A program made the translations under genes and the position numbers. The notes under the pieces were generated by a model that saw only the letters and a program-made list of their open reading frames with translations, did not search any database and was not told the origin of the DNA. From positions 6,724,001 through 6,788,000 of the forward strand of contig WPIO01000006.1 of assembly GCA_009760855.2 (NCBI GenBank): 64,000 nucleotides of DNA. The letters are read 5' to 3'. Source of the stretch: Cristatella mucedo (Eukaryota > Bryozoa > Phylactolaemata > Cristatellidae). Positions 31,871-46,124 of this stretch are shown piece after piece (position 1 is the first letter of the stretch; the number at the start of each line of letters is the position of its first letter).

Positions 31871-32764
31871 AAAAAACTCACCTGTTCGTCGCAACGTTTG
31901 CTACTGAAACGTTTGCGCGATACATCATCCAGATTATGAATGCCTAAATACTATTCGCGATTCCTGACTTAAAATGGTGAGCAACCGGTCATGTCAAAAT
32001 CTATGGGGTTATCTAGGCGGCATTAAAAGCCCAACTCGTGTAGTAGTGAGTCGCGTGTGCTTTGAGCTAACACGCGTGACTTGTACGCAAATCACGCGAC
32101 ATTTGTGACGCGTGAGTTGTGCGCTATGGCTGGTGTTGGGGGAAATGCGTAGCCCTCTGTGGCTATCGAGTAGAGTGGCTTACCTGGTCGACGCGGACTT
32201 ATTAAATTAAATTCGTTTATGTATCGGCGCTCACTGTTGCGCCGTTCTCTACGACCGTCGGCATGCCTGCCCGCGTTGGCGGCGAAAACGTTGGCGAACG
32301 CATTGCTACGATGAGGCGAGGTTCTCAGAATATAATATAGTATAACATAGTAGAATCGCTACGATGAGGCCAAGTTGATTACTACGAAGGGGCGCTTCAT
32401 CGGAGCGATTCGCCTGCGATCGTCTGCGAGCACTAGCACTAGCACTAGCGTGCTGTGCCTGCGGCGGCGGCGGCGGCGGCGGCGGCAAAGGACTGCAGGC
32501 GTTCGTATTTCTCCGTCTGCGTGAATTTCCCTCGAAGCGCACGCGCGCTCTGAACTTGTGCGCGCTGCAACTAAACGACTCGACCTGCTTCCTTTTCAGC
32601 ACACGCAAAGTGCCTGGAAAGAGATTTTTTGGCTTTCTTGGGGCGCCTATGTGTGTTATATTATTTTTTTTATTTTTGGTCTCGCAGATGCCGGGGGCTG
32701 GCTTTCGTGAAGCAACGACGCAGCACCAGGGCGGTTAAGACGAGCATTATGGTAAACGCTAATA
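31871..32764. other. Unassigned, with one LINE-B-like 3' end
   Basis: It includes (GCG)n at about 32460-32485 and, near 32603-32665, a diverged LINE-B 3' end (gtgcctggaaagagatt...gggcgcc...tttatttt). No gene found. Confidence 0.5.
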
Positions 32765-32960
32765 GATTAATAATAATAATAATAATGCATTTGATATAGC
32801 ACCCTCAGAGAACTCAAGCTCTTTCTAGGTACTTTGCATTTGCTACAAAGGCAGTACTATCGAATGGCATTCTCAATAAACAACAAGAATAGCGCGGTTA
32901 GGGGTGACATGCTCAGTGTCAGCGTGCTAGTATGGTTAGTGGCAGCAGATTGACTTTGGT
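32765..32960 (-). mobile_element. LINE-B 3' untranslated end
   Basis: Minus-oriented: an ATT tail (32765), gcaccctcagagaactca, ctctttctaggtac, then the 3' untranslated sequence shared with 15440-15610 and 42600-42770 (ggggtgacatgc, gtcagcatgc-like, ggttagtggcagca). Confidence 0.75.
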
Positions 32961-33518
32961 AGTCCAAGGTCATTTCTATTTTCTCATACTAACAGCGAAA
33001 ATTCAGAGAAATGTCGACAAACCGCCCGTTGACAAACATCCATAAGCTACGCAAGCCGTGCGTCTCATCAATTGTAGGAAGCAAATCGACCGGCAGCCAA
33101 ATCTTCGAGTCAAAAACGCCTCCGCCAGGCCCTCCTTTATCCGCGGTCTCGAAGCCGGCAGATGGGCGCAGTAGCTCGCTTTCCTCGCTCTGATGGCAGC
33201 CGCCATGGCAGCAGCAGCAGCGCAGCTGTTCGCGGCTTAGTTCTCGATAGAAGGCGCTCTCCTTTAGATTTTCTGTTTGCTGCATGGTCCATTTTGTGTG
33301 CAGCCCGAAGTACCGCTATTAATGCTGGCTCTCGGTCACTGCATTGCACACAGCGGCAATGGCTCTTGCCAATACAGCAATCTGTCGCAAATCGACCACG
33401 CATGGGCTGTGCAAAGCTTTAGTACGCAGATAGTATTACATCACACTATGTTAAGGTGACACTACGTTTGATACAGGACACCGTAATACGTAAGACGAGT
33501 TCGATCTTCACCCGCCAG

Positions 33519-33520
<2 letters not shown>
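32961..33520. other. Unassigned
   Basis: No gene supported. Overlapping frames between 32989 and 33459 lack splice or family support. Confidence 0.4.

Positions 33521-33565
<45 letters not shown>
33521..33565 (+). repeat. (GT)n microsatellite
   Basis: About 45 bases of pure GT, placed directly at the left edge of the satellite array. Confidence 0.95.
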
Positions 33566-33566
<1 letters not shown>

Positions 33567-33569
33567 AAT

Positions 33570-36100
33570 TGTAACAGACCGTCATAGATTGCCGTATTTT
33601 TCCATTCCACTGTCGTTGGTTTCCATGCATCGCCCAAGTCTGAACGCGCGCAATGGCTTGAAAGTATGTGCTCGCACAGTGAACGTTATGCGGCATGATA
33701 ATTAGTGCTTCGGACAGCTAATCTCTAGTCAATATCTCTAGTCAATCTAGTCAATATGAAATCGATTGCGGTAAAAGACTGGCCATTGCCGTCGATTGCC
33801 TTGCGTTTCCCTCGATTTTACGTTCTCAATTGTTTGAAAAGATGCGTATGCATTTTAGTTACATTTCGCTGTACAGTAAGCAAGAAGAGTTGGAGCTTCT
33901 CCGCGAAGCTGTCGGTTCATTTGCAACGGACCGTTATGGATTACTTTATATTTCCGGGCCAATGCCGTCGATTGCCACGCATCGCCATCGATTGAACGTG
34001 CACACTGGGTGCAAATTGTGCGCGCGCACGGTGAGATGTTACATGAAATGGGATTTGGAGTTTCGCGCACCCAAACTGTCGATTTTCCACGGATTGCAAT
34101 TTTGGCCCCGACCACTGCTGTCGATTACAGTGCATCGTTGACAGTTAACGAGCGAATCGGCTTGAAAATGCCTTGGTTTCACTTTGGACGCAACGAAACG
34201 TTGTATGTAATGACAATTCGAGCTTCATGCTGCCAATTTCTGGTCGATTTGCCGCCGGTCGGGGTGTCGGCGCGGGCCATTGCTGTCGATTGCAATTCGT
34301 TGCTAGCAATTGCACGCGCGCGATTGGCTGAAAGGATTCGGTTGCACTTAAAACACAGTGCGCTGGGATACGTAAGAAAGTCTGAGCTTGGCCAAGTCAC
34401 TTTACGGTGATTTGCGATCGATCACAATAGATCTCCGTATTTTCCTGATCATTGGCGTCAATAGCTATGCATTGCCTAAGATTAAATGCACAGAGTGGGT
34501 TGGAAGTATGTGCGTGCGCAGGGACGCAGCTATGTTACGCGCAGTGGCACGCTACGTGGAATGAGAATTCGAGCTTCGTGCAACCAATTTCACATCGATT
34601 ATTCATGGATTGCGGTATTGACCCTCGCCATTACCACTGATTTCCGTAGATTGCTGACAGTTAACAAACATAGTATATTGCAAATTCTACGGTTTCACTT
34701 TGAAAACAATGAAATCTCATATGCAATGACAACTGGAACTTCGCGAAGCCAATTTGTAATCGATTTGCCACAAATTGTAGTGATTTTCTGCATCAAGCCG
34801 AGCCATCGCCGTAGATTGCCACACACTGCCCCAAATTTTACGAGCTTAATTGGTCAAAAACTATGTGGCTGCACTTTAAACCGAGTGTTTTGGAGTATTT
34901 GTTCAAAATTGGAGCATTGAGGAGCAGATTTTGGGGCATTTTTGTAGCAGAATGCTGTGGATTGCACTTTTGGCCCGGGACATTGCAATCGATTGGAGTG
35001 CATTGATCAGGATGGTTGAAGTAGTTGTAGTGAAATCGTGCGAGAACACTATACACGAAGGTAAGAGCAACGTGGAATCGCAATTAGAGCTTCAAATGTT
35101 TTCTGATCGTTTTCCGGCGGATTGCGATGGATTTCGATGGATCGCAGTGTTGGCCCGAGCCATTGCAGTAAATTGCAGGGCATTGCTGCAGAATGGTCGA
35201 CGTTATGTTGGGGAAATTGTGCGAGTACACAATAGCAGAAGAGTGGAGCAATGTGCTGTCACAATTAGAGCTTCTAGCGTACGCGTACTGGTCGCTTTGC
35301 AGCGGATTGCAATGGATTTCGGTATGCGATCGGGCAGTTCAGTAGATTGCTGTGCATTGCATGAGAACGCGCACGCACAACGGGAGTGAAATTTTGTGGG
35401 TGCACTTTAAAATTGGTGTAGTTTTACATGTAATGTAAATTAGAGCTTCGTATTGACGAGTTGAGGATGATTTGCAGTGGATTAGACTGGATTGCGGTAT
35501 TTGCGCCTGCCATTTCGGGCGATTGTCGCGAATAGCCAGAGTGCTCGGACGCACAATTTCTTGAATTTACGTGATTGTGCACATAACGCAGTGCACTTCT
35601 ATATGCGATAAAAACTAGAGCTCGGAGCAATTTATTTCTAGTCGTTTGCGGTTGATGCGATGGAATGCAGTTGATTGCCGTATTGGCTCGGGCCGATTGC
35701 AGCGCATTTCACGAAAACGCCCGCGCCAGTGCAGGTTTAATTTCATGAGCACGCTTGTCACAAAGTGTACAGTTCATATGCAATAAAAAAGGAGCTTTTC
35801 CCACAGGATTTCTTTAGTTTTGCAGTGGATTGCGGTGTTGATCCAGACCGCAGCAATCTATTTCAGTGGACTTCATGAAAACGCGTGAGCGGAAACGCAC
35901 GAAATTTTGTGAGTGAACTTTGAATTAGCTTAGTTTTGTATTCCAAACTTTTTGGAGGTTTTCGCAGCTGATTGGTGGTGGTTTTTTTTAGGCGACCTAA
36001 TGTGGATTGCAGTACTCCGGGCTCCGGCCTTGCAGCTCGCTTGCATGAGTGCACGTGCGCGCACAACGACACAGAATTCGGTGGATAGACTAAGGTCGCA
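33570..36100 (+). repeat. Diverged satellite array, about 15 units of roughly 172 bp
   Basis: An anchor like gccattgccgtcgattgc recurs at about 33606, 33782, 33959, 34112, 34276, 34448, 34627, 34802, 34979, 35159, 35335, 35509, 35690, 35845 and 36021. Spacings lie between 153 and 181, most near 175. Each unit also carries acgcg(c)acgc, gaaattttgtg-like and agagctt-like strings in the same order. Units are strongly diverged, so the array is old. Short open frames inside it are by-products. Confidence 0.8.
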
Positions 36101-37660
<1,560 letters not shown>

Positions 37661-38082
37661 GATGCGAAGCGCCATTGATCAAGCTACACGAGAGTCGAGA
37701 GCGTGAGGCAAGAAGATCATGTCGTATATTCGGGCGTTGCATTCTCCAGCGGCACTACGTCGGCGCGGGCGGCGGCACGCGGTCGTCAGCGCCGGCCGTC
37801 GGCGGCCTCGCACAATGCCGCTCCGCTCAGCGCCGCTCGCTCGAGCCGCCGCTCGCGCCGCTCGCCAGCTGAATACTTGGACTCCGAGCTCCGACGCTCG
37901 CTCGAGCTGCGGCCGCAGCCGCGCCGATCGGAGGCGCAGCCGTCGCGGCGCGCGCGAGCGCGGTCGACGGCCGCTCCTTCGCGCCGGCTCGCGGGCGGGC
38001 GGCCCGCGCGAGCGCGAAGGAGCGACAGGAAGGAGCGCAGGGCGTCGGGCTCGCGCTCGCGGCGGCGGCGGGCGCGAGCGCG
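37661..38082. other. GC-rich unassigned sequence, probable 3' side of the Cys-rich gene
   Basis: Downstream of the minus-strand Cys-rich exon, so part may be its 3' untranslated region. Very GC-rich, no aataaa seen close to the stop. Confidence 0.35.
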
Positions 38083-38438
38083 TCAGCAGCGGCAGCGCAC
38101 GGTCTCCTTGGACTCGCAGCTGCACGTGTCGATGGAGAAGTGCAGGTCCGACGGGCAGCGTATCGTCTGGTACCTGTAGTCGCTCGCGTCCAGCCACTCT
38201 TGGCCGATGAGGTCGAACTTGGAGCAGCCGCTCGCCGGCGACGGGTGCATGACGGTGCCGTTGAGCAGGCACGACCCGCACAGGGCGTACTTGCTGAGCA
38301 CGCGCACGCTCCGATCCTCCTCGTCCAGCTGGTCGCGCAGGGTCAGGACGTTGTAGCGAGCCGGCGACGTCAGGCCCTTGGACGACTTGCCCGTCTTCAC
38401 GAGCGGCGCTGCACCGTGACAGCGCACGACCGTGCATG
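38083..38438 (-). CDS. Cys-rich C-terminal exon of a probable secreted protein
   Basis: A strong minus-strand acceptor (ctctcgccgtccgcag) precedes the exon, which begins inside a codon and runs to a stop at 38083. About 117 residues with 11 cysteines. A helical charged part (TLRDQLDEEDRSVRVLSK) is followed by CGSC, an ASGCSKFDLIG segment, a YRYQTIRCPSDLHF segment and a final CSCESKETVRCRC. The spacing C...GCSKF...RCP-x-DL-x-F...C-x-C recalls chitin-binding peritrophin-type domains and related extracellular modules. The match is weak, and the residue count between cysteines is not exact. No upstream exons were identified. Secreted or matrix protein is an inference from the cysteines. Confidence 0.5.
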
Positions 38439-38680
38439 CTGCGGACGGCGAGAGTTGCGCAACGTCACGGCAGGAAAGCTAGGCCGTCAATTTGGCGTCA
38501 ATTTGGCGTCAAACTGGCGTCAATTTCACACTGCCATCGGGAAGATGTCATATCGGCTACAAAAGTGGCCTTTTTGCAGGACCCGAGCGCTGCGAATTTA
38601 CTTTTAACAATGCCGTTCGCATTAGGGGTGAATTTAGAAAAAACACTGAAAAAATGTGTCCCAGAATCGAATATAAAATA
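38439..38680. other. Probable intron of the Cys-rich gene
   Basis: Upstream (minus strand) of the acceptor. It contains a short tandem repeat aatttggcgtc near 38488-38525. No exon found. Confidence 0.35.
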
Positions 38681-38849
38681 CTAGCTGATTTAACAGGCTC
38701 GCTTTTATAGCCACAGAAGAGCCGTTACGGCTATAAACGCCGCTTGCAGCGGCAATGAAGGATCGCCTGTCGTAAGATTCGAATCCACGACCTCGCGACT
38801 GAGGTCGTGAAAAGCGACCGCCTCACCTTGTGTGCCGTCGCGGCTCACC
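38681..38849 (-). mobile_element. SINE-A copy (minus)
   Basis: Reads on the minus strand as a tRNA-like head with acttgg-type A-box region and ggattcgaatctta B-box region, a body with gcgatcctt and gccgtaacggctct, and a tail ending ttaaatcagctag. Confidence 0.8.
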
Positions 38850-41008
38850 AATACTTGTACAGAGTACTTTTCAAAAGACGGCGGTGTTAGAAACGGGTAT
38901 CGAAAGCCTAGGCTGATGCAGGATGCACATAAACCTCCGCGGCTGCCGAATGGCGCGTCCCGGCGCCACGCGCAGGGACGCGCCATCTCAAGGTCGGACA
39001 CATCAAGGTCAAGGACGCGCCATCTCGTGGATGCTCGCTTCTCCGCCGCGTTCCGCTATCGCCTGCATGCCTGCGCGCATCGGTGGGTGCACCGACGCGT
39101 CACTAGCCGCAATGCGAGGTTCAGGCCGGTCGCCAGTGTTTGTCGAGCGTAGGCTTTCGCAGGAATGGCACCGCTACGAGCGCTGCTTTCGCTGCCGCCT
39201 ACCGGAACATGAGCGAGAAGCCGCCGCGGCCGTGCGTTTGTAGCGTGACCGGCGTGCAGCTCTGACAGCCGCTGTCAGTCGCGCAAGGAACGCTGCCTGC
39301 TTTGAGCGCGCTTCGAATTAACGGCGTGCTACGACGGCTGGCGGCCGATATGTACGCTGGACAAACGCTCCTCCTGTCGAAAGTTGACGCACTATGTCGA
39401 AACGGCTTCCGTTTTCAATCGCGCAATCGACTGTTGTTGATTCGCTCGCAAGCGACGTCAGTCGTTACAGAGAGTCCTCGTTACAGAGAGCTAGTAGTCG
39501 GCAATTAGATAGTGGGACTGATTGGGTCTTGGCGGCGCGCTAAGCCGGCATAGCGCTTACACGTAGGCGAGGTCTTGGAATGGGAGGATTCTCTAGCGGG
39601 ACGCGGTGAGAGGAGGAAGGCCCAGAGAGCCGAAAGGGAGCGGAGAGAGGACGAGTGGGAAAATGTGGACTCGCTGTGATGAGGAGGTTCGCCCGAGACC
39701 AGAGACGAGCCCGTCCGTGCGCTTTGCACGAACGCCGCACGTCGCCTTTCGTTGGGAGAACCGCCCGCAAAAGTTAACCCGTCAGAATACGCCTGAAAGC
39801 GCGGCCGGCAGTAGCGGCGAATGTCCACGAATGCATTAAGGAAGCGTATGCGAACAACGTTGCCACTGAAAAAGAGGGCAACGGTGCGGAGTAATCTGAA
39901 TCGCCCGAGATGCATGCGAGCAGCCCGTTCTCAGTATAGCCATCACGCACGAGTAGACGTCGTCAGAAGCGTCGGACGTGGATCGTCACACACTGGATGT
40001 CAATCAATCGTGGGCGCGCTGAAAGCCGCCCGAGCACGCTATGATTAGCCGATTGACGAGCTTCCCTTCCAGCGCACGTTTAAATAACGCCTAGAAATAT
40101 ATACTTGGCTCTCTTGGGATGTTTCGCGTGCGCGTTATTGTTACAATCATTATTATTATCCGGATTAGGGTGCTGCCGTGCGGTCGCACGGTCCCGCCGC
40201 TACGAGGCCTCGACACCTACAGGCAGGACCGACTCGGCTGTGTGCGGCGACTGATTGCGGCGCTCCGCTCCATTCGCAGAATTGCGCCAACGCGCCCGCT
40301 GATACGGTTCGCTGACTTTTTTTCGGGAGGTCCGCCGTTAATTTTCTGGCGCAACCGGCGTGCCGCCGCGCCGTCGCCGCCGCCGCCGCTGCAATGCTCT
40401 TCGCCCACTCTCTGCTAGCGCTCAGCTTTCGCGCAGCCGCGCGCGCGCGGAGCGGACGCTCGCGCCGAGTCGATCGTGACGCGCGCGTGCGCAGTGCGCA
40501 CGCTCGCTAGCCAAGCCGCACCCGACAGCAGCGCCGCGTCAAAGCGGACTAGACGGTGCGGCATTCTTTCCGATCAGGCCGGTCGCCAGCAGCGGGCCGG
40601 AGCGCCGCCGTTTTATTTTACGTCGCTTTATTTTACGCCGCTTTGTTTTATTTTACGGCCGACCGGCCGGGCGGCGTCTGGCTAATTTGAACGCCGTAGC
40701 TTCAAACTCGAGCGTGCGCTGTACAGCGAGCTGCGATGCCGCTGGACAGCGCTGCGACGCGGCGACGCGAAGAGCCAGCGCTGTGTACGCTGCGCACGTG
40801 CTCGACGACTCGGCTCCAGCTGGGCCGCCGACAGCGCAGCAGGCTTGAGGCGCGATCTAGCGCGATCGCGTCTGCTAATCTCCGAATCTCGCGCCCGTGC
40901 AGCGCTCGGTGTGCCTAAGCGCCACCGCGCTTATCGGGCAGCGGCAAATTGACCTCGGGTCGATTGCGGTCGGTGCGGCGCGTTCCATAATTGAAGTGCA
41001 GTAAAGAT
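38850..41008. other. GC-rich unassigned region
   Basis: Rich in CG dinucleotides, with overlapping open frames in several phases but no splice-consistent chain. A LINE-B-like 3' remnant is near 40085-40160 (gcctagaaatatata...attattattatc). A CpG-island or 5' exon role is possible but not shown. Confidence 0.4.
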
Positions 41009-41166
41009 CGGCTGATTCGAACAGCCTCGTTTAAATAGCGGCAGAAAAGCCTTCGCCTCTATTGCCCCGCTTGCTGCAAGCAATAAAGGACGGTCTACGG
41101 CAGGACTCGAGCCCGAGACCTCGGTCGTCAAGTGCGAGCACCACACCCTTAAGCTAAGACTCGGCG
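41009..41166 (-). mobile_element. SINE-A copy (minus)
   Basis: Minus-oriented head with a ctcgagtcctgcc B-box-type string and A-box region, then a diverged body and the tail region agcctcg...cggctgatt. Confidence 0.65.
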
Positions 41167-41449
41167 TGCATGTACTCTGCGCCGTCTCGGCCGCTGCGCA
41201 GCGCGAGTCGCCGCCGGCGGCGGTCGAGCGCGCCCCGCCCGCCTCGCTCGCGCGCTCCTACTCACCAAGCAACGCCAAACCAACCGCGGCAATGCGGCGA
41301 CGCTCCATGTGTGTGCTTGCGTGTGAGCGCGCGCGCGCGATCGTGCGTGTGTGCGCGAGTGGACGAGCGTCCCTCCCCCGGCGACAAGGCTATGCCATCA
41401 TTTTAAGTACGGGCGCGCCACGACGGCCGAGGGCGAGCCCCGGCCAACT

Positions 41450-41483
<34 letters not shown>

Positions 41484-42324
41484 CGATGGCGCTCTTGGCA
41501 TTCCGTCCGAGCGGCGGCGCTGCGGCTGCCCCTTCGAGGCGCATAATCAGAGCACCGAGCTCGCGCGCCGCTCGCAGCGGCTCCTCCTCCTCCTTGCGCA
41601 ATGTCAACGCCGCCCGCGCGCCCGCCTGCCCGCCGCATTTGATCTGCGACCGAATTTCGCCGGCGCCGGCACAATTCGGTCGCCGCGCCGCAGCGCACTA
41701 GCCTCCGGTCGTCTGCACCGATTGCCGCCACCGCCGCCGCTGCCGCCGCCGCGTACCCGCCGACGCCCTTGGCGTGACCCGTGTGGTGCGGGCGGAGGAA
41801 GCGGCACCTCCAGCGGCAGACGTGCAGCAGCAGCGCCGCGGCCTTTCGCCGGATCTTTTCGCAGTGGCGGTAGACGTGCGGGAGTCGCGAGCGGCGGCAA
41901 TCCCCTATTAATTAATTAAAGCGAGAAAGTCCGTCCGTCACGCGGCAAGATATCGACCAGTACTTCCGGTGGTGACGTGTAATAGACGCGTGCAAATTTA
42001 TGCACAGTATTGTATAGACTCAGCGAAGCGAATCCACAGGCAGTGAGTTCTAGTGGCTTGTCCTATTCCGTCTCGCTAATAGCAATAAAAAGCGACCATT
42101 ATAAGGAGAGCTAATAATGGCTCCATTATAAGGCTCCATTATAAGGAGAATTAAATTATAAATTATAATCTCCATTAGATATAGTTATATATTTATATAT
42201 AATATAATATATAAAATTAATATATAATTAATTGGTATAATTAACATATATGTAATTATATAGAATTAGAATTAGAATTAGAATTAGAATCATAAACCAT
42301 TATAGGGAGAGTCTCCATTATAAG
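41167..42324. other. GC-rich then AT-rich unassigned sequence
   Basis: (GCC)n runs at about 41452-41482 and 41725-41755. From 42060 short taaggag repeats and an AT microsatellite (42180-42290) follow. No supported gene. Confidence 0.45.
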
Positions 42325-42520
42325 GAGAGCTAGAAAATGGGCTGCGCGAAAATGAGCTTTAATGAGCGCCGAGGCGACCTTTCACTGGACGACCACATCA
42401 GCTCCAAAGTCGAGTCAGCCTACTTTATGCTGCGTACCGTTGCAAAAATTTGGGCTTGCTTAGACAATGATGCCTCAGTCGAGCTGGTCAATAGCTTGGT
42501 CGCTACATTTGTAAGATAAT
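42325..42520 (+). mobile_element. LINE-A fragment
   Basis: Reads RGDLSLDDHISSKVESAYF then LRTVAKIWACLDNDAS, matching the segment DLSLDDHVSS...IAKIRAYLDRDK of the LINE-A copy at 54120-54230. Isolated and truncated at both ends. Confidence 0.65.
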
Positions 42521-42524
42521 AATG

Positions 42525-42940
42525 ATAATAATAGTTATAATGACGCACTTGATAGAGTGCCCTCACAGAACTTAATCTCATTCTAGGTGCTTTATATTTG
42601 CTGCAAAGAAAACACGATCGAATGGGTAGCGGTACTATGCTCAATAAACAACAACAATAACATGGTTAGGGTGACATGCACACAGTCAGCAAGCAAGCGT
42701 GGTTAGTGGCTGCATGCAGTGTCAGCATGCAATTGTACATAAAGGTCGAATCACAGGAACCATCTAAATGCTGTGATAAATAGGTGCGTTTTTAATTTCT
42801 TTTTAAATGTGATCAAGTTGTTGTGACGGAAGTCGGGAGTGAGTTCCAGACTTTGGGAGCATGCGAACTAAAGGCACGGTCTCCAAAGGATTTGAGGTCT
42901 GTACGAGGTATAGGTAAACAGTTCTCATTCAACTCGCTTA
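42525..42940 (-). mobile_element. LINE-B 3' end (minus)
   Basis: ATT tail, then gagtgccctcacagaactta and ctcattctaggtgctt, followed by the LINE-B 3' untranslated region and a fragment of the C-terminal coding end (FGDRAF- and APKVWNSL-type motifs). Faces the LINE-A fragment at 42325. Confidence 0.7.
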
Positions 42941-45779
42941 GCTTTGAGTGTCTATAACCAGCCTCAATTCCTTTGGGAGACAGCCCTTCGGTTCGTACGC
43001 TCCCAAAGCGTGGAGCGTGGAGCTGTGGAGAGTTGAGCTCACTCCTGAACTACCGTTACAGCAATCCCCGACTTGGCGACATCAAAAATAAGCTAAAACC
43101 CACTTTTTCCTCACAGTATTTGCCGAGTCCTCGTGGATGCGTGTCCCGCGTGCGCTCGCGCGTACGGAAGCAAAGGAGTGAGCGTTACTAGCCATTGACC
43201 GTCGCTTTTTTTCCCGGCATGTGTCAACTGCCGAAATGATTGACTTAGTTCTCTTAGGGTTTTATTTAAAAAGTTTATAATTATTAGCAGCAACTCGATC
43301 TCTTCCTAAACGCGTTGTGCATGCTACGGAGGAACCTCGCAAGCTGTTTAATGAAATTGAACGGCTCGTCGGCCATCGTGAAGCTAGAATGCTGCTGTCT
43401 GTTGTTGATCGCTGCCGCCTGTTGCTGCGTGAGGCCTTGAAGGCTCTTGTACCGCTAGATAGGCGAGGCTTTTAAATCGGCTTACCCTTTCTAAGAGCGA
43501 GCTCGTAGACGCAGCCATGTAAGAAAACAGCGAAGCCCCAAGAGCTCGCCGACGAGCTCTTGAGAATCGCAATAGCTCGGCCGGATTTAATTCTTGCAGG
43601 ATTTCTCGAGGTTAAATCGGTGTCGAGGTACCTTACATGCGCGCGCCCTCGCATTTACTCGTCGCAGCGTTGCAGCTCACGCTAGTACGCGACGCAACGC
43701 TTCAGCAGCTCCGGCGCAGCAGACGAGGAGGAGGCCGACTGTCATACATACTGGCGTGTGCGTGTCGCTGGGGTGACAGTAACGCACGCCCACGCGATTT
43801 AGCGAGTTTCGTGCAGGTGTTTCGTGCCGGTGTGAGCACCTGTGAGCGCAGACTGGTGAGTTCAGGCGAGCCACAGACGCAAAGGCAGGTGAGGCTTAAT
43901 GAAAATTGTCCCGTACGTTAGGGTTTGCTTCGGCTTCGCTGTCTGTAGAAAGTGCAGTCAGTTTCCCGTTGCTAGTCACCCATCCGGTACTAGTCACCCA
44001 ATGGTGCTCGTCACCCACTAGTGCTAGTCACCCAGTAGTGCTAGATGCCTTTAGATATATTTTGAAAACTTGGAAGCTGTTTCCCGCCACAGCTACACGC
44101 GAAGAAATCTCGACCATTGGGAAATTCTGGCGCGAAATCTATCGACAAACCATATTTGCTGCGGATAGTGAAAGTGAAAGCTATTCGATGGGAGAACTCA
44201 GCTCCAGACGTTTGAAAAGCGGGTCCTGCCACATTGTGCAACAGAGCTCATGACGCGTTTTGCTCTTATAATGCAACGCAGATACGTGTTGCGCATTTTT
44301 ATTGATTAAGATGATATCGATCCTCCGATTACGAAGGTATATTTATATATTTGCTATTATATTTATAACTATACACCGATTACAATGGTATATTTATATT
44401 ATTAATATATTCAGATTACGATGGTATATTTATACATGGCGGGGCGGCATGTCGACGGTAACGGTACATCGCCGATCTTTCAGATCTTTTCAGTGTCTTA
44501 GACGCGATTAGGCCAAAGTGTGGAACAGACTTTGGCCTTGCTAGAGGCAGCCAATCATAGGAAGGCTGACGAAGCGTGTTGGACGGCAAACCCCTTCGGG
44601 TCGGTAACAGGGCCGTGGCTCGCTATCCCCCTTCCCTAGTCCTGCGCCCAAGCCTTTCAAAGCACGATAAGCAAATTATTATCTCCCCTGATATTACCGA
44701 GAATCACCGCTGAGGAATGCATGAAAACTTTGATTTGAAAAACGAAAGCGTTCTTCAACAAACACTTCCGACCCGCTGAGCGTCGGTACGGATATAGGTA
44801 TAAGTATGGACTGACACCACCCCCGCCCCCCCCGCCATAATACGAAAGTCTGGAAGTAGCTGCCGGGTCAGCCTTTCTGTGCGCAGCAGCAGCAGCAGCG
44901 TGCTTCGCGTAATGTTTTGCGCACGTTCTTGTTATACTCGATTGAAACACTTCTCTTTCAGCTTCTGTGGGATGCCTAAAGTATGACATGCGGCTTTCTT
45001 AGAAAGCTATGTGAATGCTTTATTATCGGTGCTACTTTTAGCAGGGAGTATTGCTGCTGCGATTGCCTCTTAAGACGACGCAAAGGCGAACCAGGGGATC
45101 GGCTGCGCTCACGGCAAACGAACATGCGGAAATCCTTTTGAAATGCTCACCGCAAGCTGGCCGCCGCTCTGCTTTTACACCTTCGACGGGCGGGGCTTCG
45201 AGTCAGCTGCTGTGTACTTTACTTTACTACGAGGCTTTACTGTGCAGTATTGCGGTCTGAGAACTGATAGCGACGATCGGTCGACATTGAGAACTGCTAC
45301 ATACCTGCTCAGCGAGTCCAGTTCGAGATTCTATGCTTCTAAGGACGCGTTCAGCGAAGGCACCTAGTGATGCGATGCTATGATGGCTGCGGGCTTCATT
45401 TGTGCACAGTCAGTATGATAATTAAGATGTCCGTAGATGGTCTTGAGAGCCTGATTTTGTATTCGCGTTACTTTGACGTGCGAAACAGCGCGAGCCCCTC
45501 TGTCCGCGACAAGTATTACAAAGATCTCAAGCAACTTCAATGTGTCAACCGTACGAATTTGAATAAGTTAGTCCATGGCGCTTTTGGTAGCGTGCTTAAA
45601 TATCTCTGAATAAGGTCACGTGTTACCTACTGACTTGCCTAGTCATTGCCGCTACGTCACACCCTTCGCATCGGCGCTAGCAACTTCTGGCCCTCAAAGT
45701 CTATTCTTAGCAGGCAGGAGCTGCTATATTAAATAAAATCGAGCCGTCTCTTGGCAACTGTCAAAAATTAGCAGCATTA
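42941..45779. other. Unassigned, short tandem repeats
   Basis: Two small repeats: a gctagtcacccagta unit at 43970-44045 and an agattacgatggtatattta unit repeated three times at 44325-44440. A poly-C run lies near 44820. No gene with splice or family support was found. Confidence 0.45.
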
Positions 45780-45834
45780 TGATTTACATGTATATAGAGA
45801 AAGCCGATCGAGGCGCGTGAAGCTAAAATGACCG

Positions 45835-45955
45835 AGGTCAAGGTAAATGTATTTGATGACCGAGGTCGTGGGCACGAGCCCCGCAAATGGCAAATGCGAA
45901 GCGCCTGAATAGAGATTAAGTTCTCTTAGGGCGTTGTACACGTGAGTCATATACT
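45835..45955 (+). mobile_element. SINE-B copy (partial)
   Basis: tRNA-like B-box end (gaggtcgtgggcacgagccc) followed by gcgcctgaatagagattaag and ttctcttagggcgtt. Same tail as 47200 and 62680. Confidence 0.65.
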
Positions 45956-46086
45956 GTTTACACAAGCGGGAATGTTAAAATGCTACTGACTAGCGTCAAA
46001 AGTGGATACGAAATAGTGGGCCTACGCCGAAAATCTGGAGAGTCTTAATTGACCTAATCACTGACGGTCCCGCGATACAGTTAAGA

Positions 46087-46089
<3 letters not shown>

Positions 46090-46122
<33 letters not shown>
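46090..46122 (+). repeat. (GA)n microsatellite
   Basis: Uninterrupted AG dinucleotide run of about 33 bases. Confidence 0.95.

Positions 46123-46124
<2 letters not shown>

Noticed and set aside
33011-33459. Overlapping short genes on both strands
   Set aside because: No frame has motif, splice or repeat support, and frames overlap each other antisense.
33570-36100. CRISPR array
   Set aside because: Units are about 172 bp, diverged throughout and lack unique spacers between identical short repeats. The DNA is animal.
41390-41919. Pro/Ala/Arg-rich genes in the (GCC)n region
   Set aside because: Overlapping frames on both strands driven by the trinucleotide repeat.
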